Source of the DNA: an uncultured Gammaproteobacteria bacterium
GTDB lineage: Bacteria > Pseudomonadota > Gammaproteobacteria > Pseudomonadales > Pseudohongiellaceae
NCBI GenBank assembly: GCA_913048385.1
Contig: CAJWVZ010000002.1
Span: 1 to 64,000, forward strand
Direction of reading: 5' to 3'
Length of the DNA stretch: 64,000 nt
The first letter of the stretch is position 1; each line of letters starts with the position of its first letter. Position numbers and translations under genes: made by a program. The notes under the pieces were generated by a model. The model worked only from the letters and a program-made list of their open reading frames with translations. It was not told the origin of the DNA and did not search any database. Shown here one piece after another: positions 42,412-50,680 of the stretch.

Positions 42412-43377
42412 CTATAAATTGCAGATTCGATCGTGCGAGTTTTTGAATTCTACTTTCAGCTTTTCAACAAAATCGGCGGTGCTTAAAACATCTTTTATCG
42501 CATTAATGCCCTGTCCGCAGCCCCAAATATCTCGCCATGCTTTCGACTTACTACTTCCGCCTGACCCAAAACTCATTTTTGACGGGTCACTCTCCGGAAG
42601 GTTATCTGGATCTAGTCCAGCAGCTTCAATACTCGGTCTGAGATAATTCCCATGAACACCAGTAAACAAGTTCGAGTAGACTATATCGCTTGCAGCATAA
42701 TCGACGAGGGCCTGTTTGTAAGCGGGATCTGCATTTGCTTCTTTAGTCGCGATAAACGCAGAGCCAATATACGCAAGATCCGCGCCCATACTCAAGGCGG
42801 CTAAAACAGAGTCGCCAGTAGAGATAGCGCCAGAGAGCAACACGGGGCCATCAAACCACTCCCTCACCTCCTGAATAAATGCCATCGGCGACAAGGTTCC
42901 AGCATGCCCACCAGCGCCTGCTGCAACGCAGATCAGACCGTCAGCTCCTTTTTCTATGGCTTTTTTTGCAAAACGATTATTGATGACATCATGCAAGCAA
43001 ATACCGCCGTAAGAGTGGATCGCTTCAAAGACCTCCGGACGAGCACCGAGTGAAGTAATCACCACCGGCACCTTATGTTTAACGCACAGTTCAACATCTT
43101 GCATTAGGCGGTCATTAGAATTATGAACAATCTGATTAACAGCAAAAGGTGCTGCTGGATTGTCTGGATTCGCTTGATTATGCGCATCAAGCTCTTCATT
43201 AATCTGCACTAACCAATCATCCAGAACCTCAAGCGGGCGCGCATTTAAAGATGGAAAGGAACCGACAACTCCAGCTTTACATTGAGCAATTACCAACTCG
43301 GGCCCCGAAATTATAAATAAGGGAGACCCAACCACGGGGATAGAGAGTCTATCTTTCATTACTTCTGGTATTGCCAT
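42412..43377 (-). CDS. Nitronate monooxygenase-family FMN protein
   Basis: A 321-residue TIM-barrel flavoprotein of the 2-nitropropane dioxygenase family. PVVGSPLFIISGPELVIAQC is the N-terminal FMN region, then VGSFPSLNARP, VVITSLGARPEV, GADGLICVAAGAGGHAGTLS and VLLSGAISTGDSVLAALSMG with GADLAYIGSAF. The GGHxG loop around the catalytic His is intact. Members oxidise nitronates, and some serve unrelated roles such as fatty-acid enoyl reduction. AAGGA lies nine bases upstream of the ATG. The gene is convergent with the permease gene. Confidence 0.88.
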   Translation of the reverse strand: MAIPEVMKDRLSIPVVGSPLFIISGPELVIAQCKAGVVGSFPSLNARPLEVLDDWLVQINEELDAHNQANPDNPAAPFAVNQIVHNSNDRLMQDVELCVKHKVPVVITSLGARPEVFEAIHSYGGICLHDVINNRFAKKAIEKGADGLICVAAGAGGHAGTLSPMAFIQEVREWFDGPVLLSGAISTGDSVLAALSMGADLAYIGSAFIATKEANADPAYKQALVDYAASDIVYSNLFTGVHGNYLRPSIEAAGLDPDNLPESDPSKMSFGSGGSSKSKAWRDIWGCGQGINAIKDVLSTADFVEKLKVEFKNSHDRICNL

Positions 43378-43597
43378 GGAAGAATTCCTTTTTTACTTGC
43401 TAAGATAAAAGTTCAAATCATTTAGCCTTGGTAATGCTAAATAGCTCTGATTTGCCCGCTAAAAGCTTCGACATGATGTCAAATCAAAACGTCGATGCCA
43501 AGCGTTACAAGATGATGAATTTCTGATAATGCTGTGTATACTTACTTCCTAACGAAATGCACGTAAAGCTCTACCCGAACTTTTACAGAAAAAACTA

Positions 43598-44791
43598 ATG
43601 GCAATAGAAGATCCAATCGTAATTACAGGAATCGCTCGAACACCCATTGGCGGCTTTCTTGGAGAACTCTCGTCTGTGAAGGCAACCGAACTGGGCTCGA
43701 TTGCGATCTCAGGCGCTTTGAATCGCTCGGGGCTTAACTCAGGAGACGTTGATGAAGTGATAATGGGTTGCGTTCTCCCCGCAGGCCTTGGACAAGCACC
43801 TGCGCGTCAAGCCTCAATAGCCGCCGGAATAAAAAAATCTGCTGGATGCACGACCGTAAATAAGGTCTGTGGCTCAGGAATGAAAGCAGTCATGCTCGCG
43901 CATGACGCCCTGATCGCTAACTCTGCTAGAATTGTGATTGCCGGCGGGATGGAAAGCATGAGTAACGCACCACATCTGCTTCCTGGTTCTCGCAAGGGTT
44001 ATCGCTTTGGACACAATAAAATTATTGACCATATGGCTTTTGACGGGCTCGAAGATGCTTACGAAGGGGAGGCAATGGGTGTCTATGCTGAGTCGTGCGC
44101 AGACATCTATGAATTCAGTAGAGAATCTCAAGACAGTTTTGCAATAGAGTCGCTACGTCGTGCTCAGAAAGCGATTGAGTCAGGCGCCTTCGATAATGAG
44201 ATTACCCCAGTTGAAATAAATCGCCGCGGCAAACTCAGAACAATCCGAACAGATGAGCAGCCCTTAAAGGCTCAGCTTGAAAAAATACCGCAGCTAAAGC
44301 CGGCGTTCAAAGAATCTGGCACTGTAACTGCCGCAAATGCGAGTTCAATTTCTGATGGCGGGGCGGCTGTAGTTCTGATGCGTAATTCAGAAGCATTGAC
44401 ACGAGGCATTAAACCCCTTGCAAAAATAATTTCACATGTGTCCCATTCTCAAGAGCCATCAGAATTTACCATGGCACCGATCGGGGCAATTGAAAAACTA
44501 ATGAGCAAAGCAGATTGGACCATTTCTGAAGTGGATCTATTTGAAATTAACGAAGCCTTTGCGGTGGTTCCAATGGCATCAATACAAACTTTAGGTATTG
44601 ATCACTCGATCGTCAACATAAATGGTGGTGCATGCGCTCTCGGACATCCGATTGGGTGTTCTGGTGCCCGCATTATTGTAACCCTGCTTTCTGCATTGCA
44701 GAATAATAATCTAAATCGGGGTGTCGCTTCTCTATGCATTGGTGGTGGCGAAGCAACGGCTTTAGCGGTAGAGTTAATAGACGCATCTTAA
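43598..44791 (+). CDS. Thiolase (acetyl-CoA C-acyltransferase)
   Basis: A 397-residue thiolase. The acyl-enzyme Cys is in VNKVCGSGMKAVMLAHDALI, the substrate-binding region is IVIAGGMESMSNAPHLLPGS, the catalytic His lies in NGGACALGHPIGCSGARIIV with FEINEAFAVVPMA ahead of it, and the second Cys in SLCIGGGEATALAVE. Its length and motifs fit the degradative/biosynthetic acetoacetyl-CoA thiolases (AtoB/PhaA type), but chain-length preference cannot be read. No hydroxyacyl-CoA dehydrogenase gene is adjacent. A secreted alpha/beta hydrolase follows by 43 bases. Confidence 0.92.
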   Translation: MAIEDPIVITGIARTPIGGFLGELSSVKATELGSIAISGALNRSGLNSGDVDEVIMGCVLPAGLGQAPARQASIAAGIKKSAGCTTVNKVCGSGMKAVMLAHDALIANSARIVIAGGMESMSNAPHLLPGSRKGYRFGHNKIIDHMAFDGLEDAYEGEAMGVYAESCADIYEFSRESQDSFAIESLRRAQKAIESGAFDNEITPVEINRRGKLRTIRTDEQPLKAQLEKIPQLKPAFKESGTVTAANASSISDGGAAVVLMRNSEALTRGIKPLAKIISHVSHSQEPSEFTMAPIGAIEKLMSKADWTISEVDLFEINEAFAVVPMASIQTLGIDHSIVNINGGACALGHPIGCSGARIIVTLLSALQNNNLNRGVASLCIGGGEATALAVELIDAS

Positions 44792-44834
44792 TCAATTAGT
44801 CCAAATCAAGTGGTAACCATTTAGGAGAGTTAGT

Positions 44835-45875
44835 ATGTTTAAAAAGGGTCTTCGCGTTTTTTCTCGCTTGATAGAGCGATTTTTTTTAACTGGATCAGCT
44901 ATCCTTATCTCCTCCATCTCTGTGGCTGAGTCACCGTGGCCGGAAATCGCCCCGATCGAAGCTCCGGCAAACTGGGGGCCCGTCTCTGCGTATTTTGAAG
45001 AAATCGAGTATCCATTTCCTGTTCAATATCTTGAGCTGGAACGCTTTAACCAAAGAATGCGATATGCGTACATGGACGTCGCTCCCTCCGGGACACCGAA
45101 CGGAGAAACGGTATTTATACAGCACGGAATGAATTTTTATTCTGAGGCCTATACTGACACTATAAATGCACTCACAAATGAAGGGTTTAGAGTCTTAGCG
45201 GTTGATCGAATTGGTTATGGGAAATCTTCAAAGCCAATAGTTCCTTACAATTTTAATTTTGTTGCTGCGAATATGAAGGCGTTAATCGACTTTCTGGACA
45301 TTGACCGAGTGGCAGCAGTTGGCCATTCAATGGGGGGAATGGTGGTAAGCCGTTTCGCAATGGTATATCCAGATTCAACTAGCCACGTTGTGATGATAAA
45401 CCAAATTGGATTGACCGATCAGCGCCAAAGCCGGCCTTGGAGCGACCCCTTTTCTCAGGGTGGAAAGACTACTTACCAATCAATTTTACGCGGCCATCAA
45501 CGATATTTTCCGATTAAGTGGCCACCTGCGCATCTTGAATTTGTTCGGCGCCAATACGGGCAAACGCTCAGTGGTGCGTGGCCGCAACTAGAGCAAGTCA
45601 GAAGACTTCAAGGTCAAATGTTGTATGACGACCCCGTCGTCTATGATTGGCAACACATCGAAACTAAAGCCCTCGTCATTGGCGGTGAGGAAGATGGTCT
45701 TGTTGCCGATTTTCCGGCACTCGCGAGTAATGTAGCCGCACAATTAAAAAATTCTGCACTACTGCTCTACCCCAACATTGGTCATGCACCGCAAATTGAA
45801 ATACCAGAAAAATTCCATGCAGACTTGATTAGGTTTTTGAGTTCTGACCCAGAAGAATTAGCCAGCAATTGGTAA
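44835..45875 (+). CDS. Exported alpha/beta hydrolase
   Basis: A 346-residue protein with a signal-like N-terminus (cut near SVAESPWPE). FIQHGMNFYSEAYTDTINAL provides the oxyanion hole, AVDRIGYGKSSKP the next conserved loop, the nucleophile elbow is VGHSMGGMVVSRF with Ser, the acid is in IGGEEDGLVADFPA, and the His in NIGHAPQIEIPEKF. The HSMGG elbow places it with Ser-dependent esterases or lipases, unlike the Asp-type hydrolase at 16515. AGGAG precedes the ATG. It overlaps the open frame of the next gene but not its likely start. Confidence 0.87.
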   Translation: MFKKGLRVFSRLIERFFLTGSAILISSISVAESPWPEIAPIEAPANWGPVSAYFEEIEYPFPVQYLELERFNQRMRYAYMDVAPSGTPNGETVFIQHGMNFYSEAYTDTINALTNEGFRVLAVDRIGYGKSSKPIVPYNFNFVAANMKALIDFLDIDRVAAVGHSMGGMVVSRFAMVYPDSTSHVVMINQIGLTDQRQSRPWSDPFSQGGKTTYQSILRGHQRYFPIKWPPAHLEFVRRQYGQTLSGAWPQLEQVRRLQGQMLYDDPVVYDWQHIETKALVIGGEEDGLVADFPALASNVAAQLKNSALLLYPNIGHAPQIEIPEKFHADLIRFLSSDPEELASNW

Positions 45876-45901
45876 AAAGATTAAGAGTCGGATTAAAGAC
45901 T

Positions 45902-46549
45902 ATGAATAATTATTTTAGTTTAGTTATAGCATTCTTATTAGCTATGTTGACTGCGTCTCTTAGCTTTTCTCAAAGTAATACAATAGCCAAAACTATGCTT
46001 TTTTCTGAGATTCAAGATAAATTCGTGGAAGGCGCTGATGCTCACAAAAAAGGGGACTTCACCTCAGCTTATGACAACCTCTCTTTTGCAGCTCAGAGCG
46101 GCATGAAAGAGGCACAGTATTTACTTGGTTTTATGTACTTAAAGGGTGAGTATGTTCGGCGCTCAATTCCTGTGGGAATGGCTTGGCTCGGAACAGCATT
46201 AGAAATCGAAAATAAAGATTGGGCAACGCTCTACTCAAAGGTCTATGAATCCCTTAACGAGCAGCAGCAGATATTTATCGATCGTAAGGTCCGTCAATAC
46301 ATTGATATTTATGGCATGGATATCCAAAACATCGACTGCCAATTAACCTCGGTTGTAGGCAGTAGAAAACGTGCCCAGCGATGTACAAAGCAAGCTGATC
46401 GACTTACGCCTTTATTTTCAATGGAAGATATGCCGAAAGATTATTCACCCGAATTTAATTGTGACTCAACCTTTCCCTGTTTAATCGGGAATCTGCGAAT
46501 CTATGACGGCGTTGAAAGTCATAACGGCGCACTTCCTTTTCAGTTTTGA
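45902..46549 (+). CDS. Exported Sel1/TPR-like repeat protein
   Basis: A 215-residue protein from ATG 45902 with a signal peptide ending SLSFSQSN. Residues 40-100 hold one to two Sel1-like repeats: AHKKGDFTSAYDNLSFAAQS followed by GMKEAQYLLGFMYLKGEYVR and GMAWLGTALEIENKDW. The C-terminal third has four cysteines (IDCQLT, RCTK, NCDSTFPC) that could form disulfides. Sel1 proteins act as adaptors in complexes; no partner is suggested. The frame runs upstream to 45869, but the earlier codons overlap the preceding gene and have no ribosome-binding site. Confidence 0.75.
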   Translation: MNNYFSLVIAFLLAMLTASLSFSQSNTIAKTMLFSEIQDKFVEGADAHKKGDFTSAYDNLSFAAQSGMKEAQYLLGFMYLKGEYVRRSIPVGMAWLGTALEIENKDWATLYSKVYESLNEQQQIFIDRKVRQYIDIYGMDIQNIDCQLTSVVGSRKRAQRCTKQADRLTPLFSMEDMPKDYSPEFNCDSTFPCLIGNLRIYDGVESHNGALPFQF

Positions 46550-46656
46550 CCGCAATCAGGATAGTTAGAGACTAGGCAAGATATATACTCTAAGCCAACT
46601 TCGGTTAGGGCTCGATATTAAAAATTACCCAAGAAAGATACGGGGCGTCACCGCAA

Positions 46657-47553
46657 CTATGACTTAACAACTCCGAAAGCCGAGCAGAGCGCATTTATAA
46701 ATTTTTGGAGCTGAACGGTCATAATTGCGAAATCTTGATCAAATCGATCGACCGCAGATTCCACCTGCTCTTCCGTCTCACCGATCCCGACAAAGCTGAG
46801 ACGTTTAATACTAAGGTCATCGCACAATAAGCAGCTGACATAACTATTCCAAGTTACGCCTAACATTTTGACTTTTTTACCGGCGTCTAGCAACGTACTA
46901 ATTTCATCACCTTGTAAATCTTGGCTTTTCAACCGAACAATATTGTTAGCAACAAGAGGACAAAATAATTCACAATCCTCGTCAATAACAAAGTTATCGC
47001 TTGCCTTCTTTTCTCGCAGCCAAGAAGTCATAAGGTCGCTCGGTACTTTTTTCGTCTCTAGCGTCTCAACCGGAAGCGAGCCCAATGTCTCGCGAAGCAG
47101 ATTCAATAACTCCTCTGATTTATTTGCGCTTGAGCTATTGATCACCAGTATATTTTCAAACGTGTCTATATAAGCGAAGACTTGTTGATTACGAACAAAA
47201 GCCCGAGGCAGGAGTTCCATAAAAATGTCTTCACGTATTCGGCGTTTCTGCTTGCCAGAAACCTTATCTCCATGTCGTGTCTCCAGTTCCGAGATTCTTT
47301 TATTTGTGGCATCAGATACGACAGTCGTCGGCAAAAGCTTTTCTTGTTTTTGACTGCAAATCATTATGCACCGCCCAGACACATGAGTCAGCATGTCGCC
47401 TTCCTCGCCAAGAGGCGAGACCCAACCATAACGACTTTTTTCATGCGAGCCACAGGGAACTACCTGAAAATCTCTCATAGCAACTTCTAAATCTTCAGGC
47501 TCTAAAATGAATGGCTTCGTAAATTGATAGACTCGGATGTTTTGAAACCACAT
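46657..47553 (-). CDS. rdgC: Recombination-associated protein RdgC
   Basis: A 298-residue nucleoid-type DNA-binding protein that forms a ring around duplex DNA and limits RecA. The N-terminus MWFQNIRVYQFTKPF, the segment YGWVSPLGEEGDMLTHVSGR, VVSDATNKRISELE with KQKRRIREDIFMELLPRAF, and the late VTWNSYVSCLLCDDLSIKRL match RdgC. The length is normal for the family. It is a single gene, divergent from the exported protein at 47747. Confidence 0.93.
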   Translation of the reverse strand: MWFQNIRVYQFTKPFILEPEDLEVAMRDFQVVPCGSHEKSRYGWVSPLGEEGDMLTHVSGRCIMICSQKQEKLLPTTVVSDATNKRISELETRHGDKVSGKQKRRIREDIFMELLPRAFVRNQQVFAYIDTFENILVINSSSANKSEELLNLLRETLGSLPVETLETKKVPSDLMTSWLREKKASDNFVIDEDCELFCPLVANNIVRLKSQDLQGDEISTLLDAGKKVKMLGVTWNSYVSCLLCDDLSIKRLSFVGIGETEEQVESAVDRFDQDFAIMTVQLQKFINALCSAFGVVKS

Positions 47554-47667
47554 AAAATTTTTCTCGGAGGGAGGTCGAAGCTAACTAAGCGGGAGGATTC
47601 TAGCATCCTATATCAACCGATTTAAAGTCAGATTCATAAGTTTTTTTTAATCACAAGAGGAGAAGAA

Positions 47668-47712
47668 ATGATATTAGTAAAATTGAATAAACTTTATTAT
47701 GCTTACCTGTGA
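47668..47712 (+). CDS. Possible 14-residue upstream open reading frame
   Basis: ATG 47668 follows AGAGGAGAAGAA, the best ribosome-binding site in this intergenic region, and encodes a 14-residue hydrophobic/basic peptide (MILVKLNKLYYAYL) that stops 34 bases before the next ATG. It may be a leader peptide or simply chance; the downstream gene itself has no good ribosome-binding site. Confidence 0.3.
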   Translation: MILVKLNKLYYAYL

Positions 47713-47746
47713 AAATACAAATTATTCTCGGTCTTAATGAGCTATT

Positions 47747-48211
47747 ATGAAATTAAAAACCCAATGGTCTCTCACAATCTTGTCTTTAATTTTTTTTACA
47801 AGCATAAGTTTAGCTTCTAGAGATTTCCCAGGAATTGAAAAGTTAATGACGGAAGAGGAGCAGTCAATCTCCGGCGTAAACTCATTATCAGGAGAGCAAC
47901 TCCAGGCACTCAATCAGTGGCTTATTCGGTATACCGCAAATGATGCACCCACTTTACAAATTGAGAATTCTGAGGTGAAACAAGTCGCTAAACAAGGAAT
48001 CACTACCCGAATTCTCGGCGAATTTTCAGGGTGGACAGGTAAGACCGTATTTGCACTTGAGAATGGACAAATTTGGCAACAGCGTCGCCGAGGGCGTTGG
48101 AAGACTTCGCTGGTGAATCCAGAGGTTGTTCTCAGTCGAAACTTTACTGGCGCCTATGAGCTCTCTGTCGTTGGCGGAAAAACCACAGGAGTTAAGCGAA
48201 TTTCTCCTTGA
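47747..48211 (+). CDS. Conserved exported protein of unknown function
   Basis: A 154-residue protein with a signal peptide (about residues 1-23). The mature part begins DFPGIEKLMTEEEQSISGVN then LSGEQLQALNQWLIRYTAND, a pattern I recall from small secreted proteins of marine gammaproteobacteria, then a small beta-rich domain with TGKTVFALENGQIWQQRRRG. No catalytic residue is evident. A 14-residue open frame with a strong ribosome-binding site lies just upstream. Function unknown. Confidence 0.75.
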   Translation: MKLKTQWSLTILSLIFFTSISLASRDFPGIEKLMTEEEQSISGVNSLSGEQLQALNQWLIRYTANDAPTLQIENSEVKQVAKQGITTRILGEFSGWTGKTVFALENGQIWQQRRRGRWKTSLVNPEVVLSRNFTGAYELSVVGGKTTGVKRISP

Positions 48212-48257
48212 GGTTCATTTCTCGCGCTTTTAATGAAGATACTGGAGAATTATAAAG

Positions 48258-48341
48258 CAAAAAAAAAGCCCACTGCATGCAGCGGGCTCAAGTACTTGTA
48301 AACTGGTTAGTGCAACAGGTAAAAAAGAGAAGGGAGAGAAA
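48258..48341 (-). ncRNA. Candidate trans-acting small RNA
   Basis: A minus-strand terminator has no gene close upstream of it. Eighty-odd bases before it is GATAAT (48353-48348), a good -10 element. The intervening RNA would begin with a pyrimidine-rich stretch UCUCUCCCUUCUCUUUUUU, suited to pair with Shine-Dalgarno sequences, and end with a GC hairpin and a run of nine U. This is the layout of an Hfq-type small RNA. The -35 element is weak, so the start is a guess. Confidence 0.35.
48259..48288 (-). terminator. Intrinsic terminator reading leftward
   Basis: Minus strand AGCCCGCTGC-AT-GCAGTGGGCT (48288-48267) followed directly by nine T (48267-48259). There is no T-run on the plus strand, so it serves leftward transcription: either the SRPBCC gene ending 320 bases away or a small RNA. 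Confidence 0.85.
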
Positions 48342-48607
48342 TCTTCAATTATCCGCCTCAGCAAGTTTCAAGTAACGTAAATGTTGCAAAAGCCATACCA
48401 ACTTTACGAAAAAAGCATTCAATCACGCTTTCTGTTTTTAAAGTACTAATCAGCTGATATATATGGATTTTGTAACAATGAAGAATACATCTAATTTAAA
48501 AATTATCCGTTAGATAAAAAGAAATAACTTTAATACTTAGCGCAAGACCAACAAGCGCCTCTTTTAGGGGACACAACAAACTTTTTGCACCAATGTGGAG
48601 CGTTTGC

Positions 48608-48994
48608 TTAACTCGATAGCACTCTAATTAATCCTTGAAATGATATATCCATGCCGGATCGTATCGCTTCTGAAAACTGATCCGGAGCAATCTCCGATAC
48701 CCACTCAAAATCACAACCATCATCTTTCATGCTAATCGATATCGTTGCGAGATGGTGTTCTACTTGGGATGGGGTCTTAATTGCTGAATATTGTAAAACC
48801 ATATTTTCAGTGTCGTTTTTGATGATTTTTTCCTGCACTTCCCCAATTCCCTCCATCGTAAATGAGCGAACGTCACCCTCCAGCGTTATCTTTTCGACCG
48901 CTGGCACCCAATCGCATCTCTCAACATCACTAATGACATCCCATACTTCCTGCGCGCTAAACGGCAAACGCTTTTTAATATTAATTGTCTTCAT
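48608..48994 (-). CDS. SRPBCC-fold (START-like) small protein
   Basis: A 128-residue cytoplasmic protein from ATG 48994 with AGGAGG ahead of it. INIKKRLPFSAQEVWDVISD and CDWVPAVEKITLEGDVRSFT are typical of polyketide cyclase/SRPBCC proteins, which have a hydrophobic cavity, with GIGEVQEKIIKND and WVSEIAPDQFSEAIRSGM later. Such proteins bind lipids or aromatic ligands, but none can be assigned. Apparently monocistronic. Confidence 0.8.
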   Translation of the reverse strand: MKTINIKKRLPFSAQEVWDVISDVERCDWVPAVEKITLEGDVRSFTMEGIGEVQEKIIKNDTENMVLQYSAIKTPSQVEHHLATISISMKDDGCDFEWVSEIAPDQFSEAIRSGMDISFQGLIRVLSS

Positions 48995-49054
48995 AACCAC
49001 CTCCTAAAATAGAACTCACTTTCAGGTTAAACTAAATTAACTTAGACATCTAAT

Positions 49055-49504
49055 ATGTATAATGAAGGCATGAAGCTATTTAGACTCAGCGAAAAAATGA
49101 CTGCATCACCTCAACTTGAAGTTAAAGACCTTAATAAATTGAAAAAAAATGGCGTAGATATTGTTGTATGTAATCGCCCCGACAACGAAAGCCCCGAACA
49201 AGCCCAGTTTATCGATATTGCCACTGCCGCGGAACTTCTGGGCATAAAGCCCATTGAAATCTCTTTCAAGCCTGATGAACAGACTTTGAAAGACGTAATC
49301 GCGTTTGAGGAACTTCTATACAGCAATAGAAAAGTTCATGCCTACTGCCGGACGGCAAATCGCTCAATTTCTCTCTGGGCTGCCGCAAGCGTAAAGGCCG
49401 GAAGCCATCCAGATCAAATTTTAAAAATTGCGGGAATTCATGGCATACACGTTTTTAACGCCATTGCACCCTACCTCAAAGATTCATCGCTTCGAAAGCT
49501 TTAG
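49055..49504 (+). CDS. Rhodanese/phosphatase-like protein of the TIGR01244 (DUF442) family
   Basis: A 149-residue cytoplasmic protein. The active-site loop is VHAYCRTANRSISLWAAA, matching the C-R-S/T-G/A-x-R-S loop of the BLH/TIGR01244 sulfur-transferase or phosphatase-like domain, preceded by DIVVCNRPDNESPEQ as in that family. In other bacteria the domain is linked with sulfide oxidation and persulfide handling; that role is only a possibility here. Start ATG 49055 or 49070 (MKLFRLSEK); both have poor ribosome-binding sites. Confidence 0.8.
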   Translation: MYNEGMKLFRLSEKMTASPQLEVKDLNKLKKNGVDIVVCNRPDNESPEQAQFIDIATAAELLGIKPIEISFKPDEQTLKDVIAFEELLYSNRKVHAYCRTANRSISLWAAASVKAGSHPDQILKIAGIHGIHVFNAIAPYLKDSSLRKL

Positions 49505-49507
49505 TAT

Positions 49508-50680
49508 TTACTCACGGTACCTTATCTTTTTGAAAAACTTATCTATAAAGCTGTCCTCAGTATTCAGACCGTTTTCGTTGGCACCATCAGCAATACTGTT
49601 AGCGCTCTGAATCGTTGCTTGTTTTTTCTGGTCAATGTTGGACTCGTTTTGTAAAGCTGAGAAAACTCTCTGAAGCTCTTCATTTTCATTGTGATCAACT
49701 ATAACTTCTTCTAAGTGCTCAAACTCGCGAACACTCAGAGTTTCTAAATTGAAACTTTTAAATTTTTTAACCATTTGCGTCACTTTATCTACAAAGTCAT
49801 CTCCAAAAGTCTGCGGGCGAACGCAAAATGCGCCCATGTCTGCTTCTTTTAACTCCACCCTAAGAACATCAAGCAACTCCCAATCCGCCCCCTTAATTGA
49901 ATTTTCATTGTCTAATGCAAGTATAGTTCGCTTACGATTTTTTCGACTAAACTGCATATCACCTAAATCAAAGTTTTTTAGCGCGCCATTGATGATGGTC
50001 AAAAGGTCCGGACCAGACTTTGGATCGAAGTATAAAATAGAGAATGCATCGCTTTTCCTAATGAGATCAAAAACTATTTCTTTATAATACTCTAATAACG
50101 TTTTGTCTAAGGACCCTAAGAAGCAAAAAGGTGAGTCACTATATAAATTTGCAAAAATCGATCGAATAACTTTTTTATGCTCATCAGTTAAATAAAAGAC
50201 TTCTGAGTCATCGAGATTCAATCCTTTACTCGCTGACGCCGTTTTTTCATTATCAATTTTTTCAAGTTGATCAACACGGTCCTCGCTATTCTCGGTTGAG
50301 TAATCTTTCCCCTGTAAAACTCTCTCATCACGATCAAGGTCTTTATTTTTAAATCCAAACTCAAGGTTGGAAAAAATATCTTGATTTCTCTCTGAGCCCG
50401 CAGCCGACTCTGCTTGAATAATTATATTTCTCTCACTGCTCTTTTCCTTAATAGAAGAGACTTCTATCTCACTAGTGGCCGATGGCAATTTCTTTCGCGG
50501 TGATTTTTTATTATCAACCGGAAGTATTTTTTTTGTTTCAGACTGTTTTTTTGCGGAGGTACCGCGCGCACTTGACTTTGTCTTTACCTTTTTCCCCTTT
50601 TCTTTATTTTCTTTGACTACGACATCTTCTTGTTCCGAAACTTGCTCTCCCGCTTTCAAAGGTTTCTTTTTTTCAGCCAT
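49508..50680 (-). CDS. Unrecognised 390-residue protein coupled to flhB
   Basis: The ATG at 50680 overlaps the flhB stop by one base (TGATG), so it is translated with the flagellar operon. Residues 1 to about 150 are Lys/Ser/Glu-rich and low in complexity. Residues 155-350 look globular: FYLTDEHKKVIRSIFANLYS, FCFLGSLDKTLLEYYKEIVF, ILYFDPKSGPDLLTIINGAL, and RTILALDN. The layout of strands and helices weakly recalls an AAA-type ATPase, but no Walker A or B motif is present. It ends SFIDKFFKKIRYRE. Function unknown; a flagellar placement or assembly role is inferred only from position. Confidence 0.7.
   Translation of the reverse strand: MAEKKKPLKAGEQVSEQEDVVVKENKEKGKKVKTKSSARGTSAKKQSETKKILPVDNKKSPRKKLPSATSEIEVSSIKEKSSERNIIIQAESAAGSERNQDIFSNLEFGFKNKDLDRDERVLQGKDYSTENSEDRVDQLEKIDNEKTASASKGLNLDDSEVFYLTDEHKKVIRSIFANLYSDSPFCFLGSLDKTLLEYYKEIVFDLIRKSDAFSILYFDPKSGPDLLTIINGALKNFDLGDMQFSRKNRKRTILALDNENSIKGADWELLDVLRVELKEADMGAFCVRPQTFGDDFVDKVTQMVKKFKSFNLETLSVREFEHLEEVIVDHNENEELQRVFSALQNESNIDQKKQATIQSANSIADGANENGLNTEDSFIDKFFKKIRYRE

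Larger units (their letters stand above)
48212..48607. other. Intergenic region with a minus-strand terminator and possible small RNA
   Basis: A 396-base stretch between convergent genes. It is AT-rich, has no credible protein gene, and contains a strong intrinsic terminator that reads only on the minus strand (48259-48288), plus a possible promoter for a small RNA. See the separate entries. Confidence 0.6.
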
